Assembly (NCBI GenBank): GCA_947627825.1
Contig: CANQXO010000032.1
Coordinates: forward strand, 1 to 12,867
DNA from: an uncultured Clostridia bacterium
GTDB lineage: Bacteria > Bacillota_A > Clostridia > TANB77 > CAG-508
Length of the DNA: 12,867 bases
Direction: 5' to 3'
The position numbers and the translations under genes were made by a program. Shown piece after piece: positions 10,501 to 12,867 of this stretch; positions within the stretch are counted from its first letter, which is position 1; each line of letters starts with the position of its first letter. Below the pieces are notes generated by a model. It did not search any database and had not been told where the DNA came from. It was given only the letters and a program-made list of their open reading frames with translations.

Positions 10501-11006
10501 TTAGTGCAAATGGAATTGATGAGACATCGGGAGAAATTTTACAATCAGATGTAAACAAAAACAGCCTAATCACTCAAGGCTTACTAGAAAATACAAGTCA
10601 AATGAAAAGCTTATTAAGTAGTACAAATAAAGTTTTATTAATAGAAGAAAAATTATCATCAGAGTTAAAACCAATAGAAGGAGCAAATAAAAAAGCACAA
10701 ATGTCACTTATAGTTTCTAAATTATTAGCTAATGTTTCAAATGAAGATGCTACTTTTGAAAATAATGCAGAAATTATCAAAACCATAAAATCAGGTGGTT
10801 CAACAATTGTAACAACTCCAGGAAACTACATACCAGGAACCACAACAACATCTGAATATGATGATGATAGAGCAGAAGACGTAACAGTATTACCACCAAC
10901 TGGTAAAAACTTAAATTATGTATCAATTGCATTATTATTGATAAGTACGCTTGGAATAATATCTACAGGAATAATCTTAATTAAAAAATATGTGCTAAAA
11001 AGATAA
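4512..11006 (+). CDS. Giant surface protein, remaining 2164 residues in the +1 frame; LPPTG-anchored multidomain protein
   Basis: This continues the gene begun at 1772; residue numbers refer to the joined protein. In order: the rest of the DUF11-like domain (914-1000); an Asp/Thr/Pro linker (1021-1062); an SdrD-type B domain (GTAWIDENENGKRE, ~1066-1193); another DUF11-like domain (~1194-1330); a membrane segment (~1350-1380) followed by a Lys-rich turn and a second hydrophobic segment (to ~1413); a Cys-containing head (~1415-1660); and three SpaA/Cna-B-like domains (~1661-1785, 1784-1898, 1899-2053). Each of the three has an N-terminal Lys (IQKYD, IKKVD, INKVD) and a Glu in YTVKE, YTVEE or YEVEE, as in domains with Lys-Asn isopeptide bonds. 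Then come SdrD-like (~2056-2176), DUF11-like (~2363-2506) and a second SdrD-like domain (~2529-2640), the FGIVERAKQ region (~2787), and LPPTG (3040-3044) with a hydrophobic segment and a KK...KR tail. The protein is likely wall-anchored by a sortase. The ATG at 4506 has no ribosome binding site and is not a start. Confidence 0.85.
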   Translation, partial: GEESEAEEMILSKQEAIVKDISGETRTQNGDILANVDITIIIPEGESVTVKIKAAAGAVDEETKVENFATISGDEIDTKTTNSIANTILPYDYDEPKEGTEEPDRIIDPEDPDNPTDPDNPTDPTEPTDPTEPTDPTDPTDPDDPDNPEEKTRSSISGTAWIDENENGKRESNETLISGITTMLVDMENATTEKAITKTNNNGEYEFNDIEEGKYVVLFQYDTDNYRLAEYHKSGVDDSVNSDVINKTVTLDGKETIVGITDTIELSQSISNVDIGLIENKICDFKVDKYISNVTVKTKNGTTVYDFSNQNLPKLEIKGNEIEGANVTVQYKIIVTNVGEIAGSVGRVIDYVPEGLEFSTNLNSNWIKESNGQIINTSLANRKIGTGESSELTLVFTKQMTSNSTGTFKNRVEIQGVNNNININDNNVNNNTDNIDLIISIKTGIIVYTGIVTSMLAVLIIVAIFLYKTGKINPKKIIKTLVMLMLFTTMLIKPINSVLAFDRVYEYNNAYYYENCPVHGCPIGSCYRTAHNFDYIEDNLGHTGYVAYGLFQGGPTGFGYCGNQAAQAFSSSNGNGPYKFLELFDRTEIPGNTQTTAQQLTLAKNGNSAINYSEKDDFYIFGPFSFYSSSWADYTISVKRNDKTEIEGYAACDEWGRPWSGIYGGPGDVSFYIRIPKNLCGDGVGRVSVTGKINGSITESSAVWYRAKYGIAISNSQPVLTKRFYIGEENNQTPTTIEQTIEWTDFKGGLLIQKYDEDNPNIKLENVEFKIKGPKGWIAVLDEKRIPVKRWKGTKTFTDNTLYEKSPTENDGTTFITDSNGEISLLNLPTGTYTVKEISNPNRGYRVLKEGNITVIKGKTCLKEMTNLCELGDLTIKKVDKETGQPLAGVKFAIKASNGMYVVANNEISVTGKITLHDMSYAVQRGMATEFKTDENGKIEIKDILAGNYTVEEWYTPHYGYEVEGSENVTVSRGKTTEKEVPNTKQTGNLVINKVDADSSWITLEGVKFKIKKKTDDGEYKYFRVRSDKTELFNVTGSVVVTDDLIFTEYENFATTFVTDSNGRIVIYNLPVGTYEVEEFSVGNNYEYGVDDDYITWVTGQKSGNGKVATVEVTKQDSDYTDGTGILDYMYANTLKFKNKKKYIKISGYVWEDLPNSKSQDANDRDNVYTSGSNDKLLKGIPVTLKKFRGGIAKVYDPKTEESKDAITVTGDNGQYIFENVLIDDISDLYVEFQYNGMNYENVTPSIDKSNGSKASEGNNRANFNNLYNKIEYNKSIRGNNTDGVELKYNYDSEKHESKLIYGDERLFNYGYSGNESSRMPFTGVYDQYTINANTLNAFGMLSRIATPEQIRENNIEELRNINLGLKKREEVDLSVVKDIQSVRVHINGDDHVYKYADRFDTSLYYDESGKNGYNMSPAVKFGNSKYGNMTYTRALYASDVHYTGPDPLSVKVTYKIGIKNKSNLIARINEVVDYYDTKYQDINIGTAINDDGSIKQENNNIKHSITAENSGSSEYKKVRIKLVNFEIAEGSEKFIYVELTVIPKNIVDILDANQEVKLDNVLEISSYSIRDNNNSAYAAIDKNSQPGNTKAGDVETYEDDTDKAPGLKLVLQDERKVSGTVFVDKVLGTNTNEIMQGKVRQGDGIFDSSDSTLGGVTVRMLNYSDGSIAKVYDSTNKKWVDATTESLNKDGTYTIGGFIPGQYTIQFIWGDEKHKVQEYKATIVDETTYNMKGGFKVGDNILWYRDEFKKSNKVKAIEWNTSENKEKRVSDAIDNYAKRKEIDAQTKLMTNKNKAVIEAYNGQIELEDGNTENLITQMDSTTPRFEVNVEYYDSGSNARGEYKTKSDGTIEMNGIYAVKKSGKENYLKSIDFGIVERAKQALQLNKTVKSAKITLANSNVLVDANIKDGKLEGNVNNAVLLPESNGKNAQIKVEIDSELIEGAQLEIEYGLEVENISELDYLNKDFYTYGKGHGQNVSDLVTLDARQVIDYIDNNISANGIDETSGEILQSDVNKNSLITQGLLENTSQMKSLLSSTNKVLLIEEKLSSELKPIEGANKKAQMSLIVSKLLANVSNEDATFENNAEIIKTIKSGGSTIVTTPGNYIPGTTTTSEYDDDRAEDVTVLPPTGKNLNYVSIALLLISTLGIISTGIILIKKYVLKR
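4833..4957 (+). repeat. Degenerate tandem repeat encoding an Asp/Thr/Asn-Pro linker
   Basis: Repeats of GATCCAACA, GACCCAGAC and AATCCAACA types encode about 20 X-Pro-containing units of the kind DPT, DPD, NPT and EPT. Such linkers are common rigid spacers in Gram-positive wall proteins and are prone to slippage, so copy number may vary between strains. It separates the DUF11-like region from the first SdrD-type B domain. Confidence 0.85.
5931..6014 (+). other. Internal signal-peptide-like segment (possible ancestral start of a second gene)
   Basis: In-frame codons from 5931 read PKKIIKTLVMLMLFTTML and end in SVLA-FD, with a plausible signal peptidase site after A1413 (V-L-A). Directly upstream is a membrane segment with a Lys-containing tail (KTGKINPKK), as at the C terminus of a membrane-anchored protein. 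AGGA at 5918-5921, about 9 bases before CCT 5931, sits where a ribosome binding site would serve a start at that codon. The codon is now CCT (Pro) where MKKIIK would be expected. The nearest downstream ATG (5958) has no ribosome binding site. I infer a fusion of two secreted-protein genes. Confidence 0.6.
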
Positions 11007-11054
11007 TTGTCGTCGGGGACGGGGCAATTTGCCCCGTCCCTTGCGACAATTTTT
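11005..11054 (+). terminator. GC-rich palindrome acting as terminator of the giant gene; REP-like
   Basis: The outer stem AATTGTCG / CGACAATT (11005-11012, 11044-11051) and the perfect inner stem GGGACGGGGC / GCCCCGTCCC (11016-11025, 11031-11040) are separated by a 3x3 internal loop and closed by a 5-nt loop, ending in a T run. It overlaps the TAA stop. It should terminate transcription efficiently. Its base composition is strikingly different from the surroundings, and from general knowledge it resembles dispersed GGGACGG-type palindromes of clostridial genomes. Whether it is repeated in this genome is unknown. Confidence 0.85.
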
Positions 11055-11230
11055 AATATTTATATTGCTTTTTTTGACATTATGTAATAAAATAAAAAAA
11101 ATAAAAAAGAATAATAAGTGTAAAAATAAAAATAAATGTTATAAAATGTAAAAAACTTTTTTAGGTTAGATGCCTAAAAAAGACAAAAACCACGAAGGAC
11201 AAGTAGTAAAATAGGCCTATAAAAATGAAA
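11055..11230 (+). promoter_or_regulatory. Upstream region of spoIIE; promoter not clearly resolved
   Basis: Extremely A-rich. A perfect TTGACA lies at 11074-11079, but no good -10 follows at 16-18 bases. In Bacillus subtilis, Spo0A-dependent spoIIE promoters have an unusually long (21 bp) spacing; at 21-22 bases here only TAAAAA-like sequence is found. TATAAA at 11140-11145 lacks a partner -35. No exact TGTCGAA box for Spo0A is visible. A spoIIE promoter is expected here from the terminator upstream, but I cannot place it. Confidence 0.35.
11156..11182 (+). other. Hairpin in the spoIIE leader
   Basis: CTTTTTTAGG (11156-11165) and CCTAAAAAAG (11173-11182) form a perfect 10-bp inverted repeat with a 7-base loop (TTAGATG). 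No T tract follows on the + strand, so it is not a typical terminator for rightward transcription. It may be an mRNA leader structure or a binding site; the function is unknown. Confidence 0.45.
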
Positions 11231-11237
11231 GAGGTGG
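11231..11237 (+). promoter_or_regulatory. Ribosome binding site deciding the spoIIE start (ATG 11243)
   Basis: GAGGTGG at 11231-11237 lies 5 bases before ATG 11243. The in-frame ATG at 11225 lies upstream of this site and has no ribosome binding site of its own, so 11243 is preferred. Confidence 0.7.
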
Positions 11238-11242
11238 TAAGG

Positions 11243-12418
11243 ATGTTTCAAAATGTAATAGAAAGAGAAAATAGTAAATTAAATATTTTTTCAAATGTAT
11301 TTTCTATAAAAAATGTAGTTTTATACATACTTTCCTTTATGCTATCTATGGTAGGGTTAGGAGGAGAGTTTTCCATTTTTAGTGTCAGTATGTTAGGTGC
11401 ATGTTTTGCATCTTCTATACCATTACTAGGAATTGTATTTATTTCATTAATAGGAAACCTAATTAAATACGGGGTAGGTGGTGCTTTAGGATATTTTTTA
11501 ACATCACTTGTATTAATAGCTAGTTTATTTATTCTTAAACCAATTTATAATGAAAAAGAACGAAACGAAAAAGTTAAAATAGGAAAAAATGTTTTTCTAT
11601 CTGTTTTAATCATACAAGCAGTAAAACTGTTTATAGCAGGTTTTACAATTTATGATATATTGTCAGGTATTACACTTGCAATTATTGGATTAGTATTTTA
11701 TAAAATATTTGTAAATTCAACAGTTGTTTTACAGGAGTTTTGGGAAAAGAGAGCTTTCACAATAGAAGAGTTAATTGGGGCAAGCTTAATACTTTCAATT
11801 AGTTTTGCAGCATTTGGAGATTTTAGTATATTAGGATTTGGAATAAAAAATATTTTAAGCATCTTAATTGTTATGATATTAGGATGGAAAAATGGAATTT
11901 TAGTAGGAACAACAGCAGGAGTAACAATTGGTGTTACAATTGGTGTTATAACAGGAGCAGAACCTATTATGATAGCAGCATATGCAATTTCAGGGATGAT
12001 GGCAGGTATTTTAAACAGATTTGGTAAAATAGGAGTTGTAGTAGGGTTTGCCTTAGGAAATGTAATTTTAGCATATGCTTCTAACGGATATACTGTGGAA
12101 CTAATCCACTTTAAAGAAATATTATTAGCATCTATTGGCTTACTTGCTTTGCCAAAAAATATAAATATTGAATTAGAAGAATTTATTGGTAAATCAAAAT
12201 TATTGCCAGTTACACCAAACAGGGCATTAAATAGAAGCAAAGAAGTAGTAGAAAATTTAAATCATGTATCAGATGCAATTAAAGAAATGGCAGTTACATA
12301 TAACAATATAGAAAAATCTTCATATGACAGTAATAAACAAATTTTTATAGCAGAGCTATTAAGCAATTTAGAAGCTTATAAAGAAAATATGTTATATGAC
12401 GATATGGCAGATACAGAT
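11243..12418 (+). CDS. spoIIE: Stage II sporulation protein E, membrane domain and start of linker (zero frame, 392 codons)
   Basis: SpoIIE is the PP2C-type phosphatase that sits at the asymmetric septum, interacts with FtsZ, and dephosphorylates SpoIIAA to activate sigma F in the forespore. This segment shows the N-terminal multi-spanning membrane domain (about residues 15-315, many hydrophobic segments rich in Gly/Ile/Leu, with PLLGIVFISLIGNLIKYG and repeated TIGV) followed by the start of the cytoplasmic helical linker (NHVSDAIKEMAVTYNN, LLSNLEAYKENMLYDD). The frame then meets CGG at 12419 followed directly by TAA (12422-12424), yet the linker continues in the +1 frame. The joined protein is 541 residues within the window; B. 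subtilis SpoIIE is about 827, so the catalytic domain lies beyond the edge. Identification rests on architecture and recalled family motifs, not an alignment. Confidence 0.82.
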
Positions 12419-12422
12419 CGGT
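12419..12422 (+). other. +1 frameshift site, CGG T (in-frame CGG codon 393 of spoIIE, followed by TAA)
   Basis: The zero frame reads ACA GAT CGG TAA; the productive frame reads GAT, (C) GGT or four-base CGGT, then AAA ATA ATA AAT. Without the shift, translation stops at 12424 and leaves a membrane domain without phosphatase. The +1 reading DTD-X-KIINEIFKFL continues the linker smoothly. Confidence 0.8.
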
Positions 12423-12791
12423 AAAATAATAAATGAAATTTTTAAATTTTTAATTGATAAACAAGAAATAGAAAGAAGAGATTTATTAGAAATCTTTGCG
12501 AAATGCAATAGTTATATTGTAGGTTTTGATGATAAAGATATAAGCAAACATTTAGAAAATGATATTTCTCAGGTAATTAGAACCATTAACCTATCTTATA
12601 AAGTAGCCAAAACTAATTTCATTTGGAAAAAGAAAGTGGAAGAAAACCAAAAAAACATGAGCAGGCAACTAGATGGAGTATCAAAGGCTATAAAAAAGAT
12701 GGCAAAAGGAATTGAAAATGAAATCCAAACAGAAACAAAGTATCAACTTCAAGAAAGGCAAATAACAGAATTATTAAAAATAAAAGGAATT
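12420..12791 (+). CDS. spoIIE: spoIIE second segment: central cytoplasmic linker (+1 frame, 124 codons)
   Basis: Residues 393-516 of the joined protein. This is the helical regulatory region between the membrane and phosphatase domains, with the recognisable NFIWKKKVEENQ and SRQLDGVSKAIKKMAKGIE stretches typical of the SpoIIE central region. This region takes part in FtsZ binding and self-association in B. subtilis. The ATG at 12396 that opens this frame has no ribosome binding site and lies inside the upstream coding sequence, so independent initiation is unlikely. In this frame the next in-frame CGG (12792) leads to a stop at 12813-12815 seven codons later unless the frame shifts again. Confidence 0.8.
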
Positions 12792-12795
12792 CGGA
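12792..12795 (+). other. +1 frameshift site, CGG A (in-frame CGG codon 517 of spoIIE)
   Basis: The incoming frame reads AAA GGA ATT CGG AAT TCA; the productive frame reads ATT, (C) GGA or CGGA, then ATT CAA GAT ATT. The result KGI-X-IQDISIKK fits the spacing expected for the alternating strand before the phosphatase domain. An AAAGGA at 12783-12788 lies 3 bases upstream, reminiscent of the prfB stimulator, but the other two sites have none. The local sequence is also a direct repeat of GGAATTC (12786-12792, 12793-12799), which offers a different mutational origin. Confidence 0.72.
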
Positions 12796-12867
12796 ATTCA
12801 AGATATTTCAATTAAAAAAGAAGGAAGATATATTTTAGAAGTATATTTAGAAGAAAACTTAGAAGCA
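12793..12867 (+). CDS. spoIIE: spoIIE third segment, running off the window (+2 relative to start, 25 codons)
   Basis: The frame is open from the CGG site to the last base: GIQDISIKKEGRYILEVYLE and onward. A strand-rich GRYILEVYL segment after the GI-X-IQDISI motif matches the entry into the C-terminal part of SpoIIE. The PP2C phosphatase domain with its metal-binding Asp residues is outside the window, so its integrity cannot be judged here. Confidence 0.7.

Noticed and set aside
4506..11006. Treating the long downstream frame as a separate gene starting at ATG 4506
   Set aside because: There is no ribosome binding site, it overlaps the upstream frame, there would be no signal peptide for a surface protein, and its first ~85 residues complete a domain begun in the other frame.
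11005..11051. Spo0A boxes in the palindrome before spoIIE
   Set aside because: TTGTCGTC and TTGTCGC share only the TTGTCG core, lie within a terminator stem and are about 190-240 bases from the start; no full TGTCGAA is present.
11225..11242. ATG 11225 as the spoIIE start
   Set aside because: It has no ribosome binding site; the GAGGTGG downstream of it is placed for ATG 11243.
4511..12795. Explaining the three frame changes as sequencing errors
   Set aside because: Not excluded, but typical indel errors in such DNA fall in A or T runs; three independent extra C bases each producing an in-frame CGG, with no other indels in over 11 kb of coding sequence, is an unlikely error pattern. Raw reads would decide.
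12783..12795. A prfB-like Shine-Dalgarno-stimulated frameshift element
   Set aside because: AAAGGA lies 3 bases upstream of the third site only; the other two sites have no purine-rich stimulator, so it cannot be the common cause.
12396..12815. A separate small gene starting at ATG 12396
   Set aside because: It has no ribosome binding site; its content is the SpoIIE linker in direct continuation of the upstream frame, and the frame change falls on CGG.
11243..12867. spoIIE as an ordinary pseudogene
   Set aside because: There are no other stops or deletions, codon use and hydrophobic pattern are intact, both breaks are +1 at CGG, and the same break type occurs in an unrelated gene.

Overview
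The window looks like part of a very AT-rich, spore-forming Gram-positive genome (Bacillota, most likely an uncultured gut-type Clostridia). The reasons are the low GC content, strong GGAGG-type ribosome binding sites, sortase-anchored surface proteins, and a clear spoIIE. Everything recognisable is on the + strand.

Layout. Positions 1-1467 hold the 3' part of a cell-wall-anchored surface protein ending in a TPSTG sorting signal, followed by a strong terminator (1482-1522). After a short promoter region comes a giant surface-protein gene (1772-11006). It is encoded in two frames that join by a +1 shift at 4511, giving about 3077 residues: a signal peptide, DUF11-like domains, an Asp/Thr/Pro linker, SdrD-type B domains, an internal membrane segment followed by what looks like a second signal peptide, a Cys-containing head, three SpaA/Cna-B-like domains, and a canonical LPPTG sorting signal. 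Its C-terminal ~500 residues are paralogous to the first gene. A GC-rich palindrome (11005-11054) ends it. The rest is the 5' two-thirds of spoIIE (11243 to the window end), encoded in three successive frames joined by +1 shifts at 12419 and 12792.

Main observation. All three frame changes occur exactly at an in-frame CGG codon: GAA CGG A, GAT CGG T and ATT CGG A. In each case one extra base is consumed, so that CGGN occupies one codon position. In roughly 4,100 codons of real coding sequence I find no in-frame CGG that is decoded normally, although about 30 CGG trinucleotides sit harmlessly out of frame. CGA and CGT are used as ordinary Arg codons. The pattern fits a genome in which CGG has no normal decoding tRNA and instead triggers +1 frameshifting (or is read as a four-base CGGN codon). 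Intact, domain-consistent reading frames on both sides of every site argue against pseudogenes.

A second oddity is that the giant gene looks like two ancestral secreted-protein genes fused in frame at about 5931, with the remains of a start region and signal peptide in the middle. The surface proteins and spoIIE have no evident functional link; the link between them is the shared CGG frameshift behaviour.
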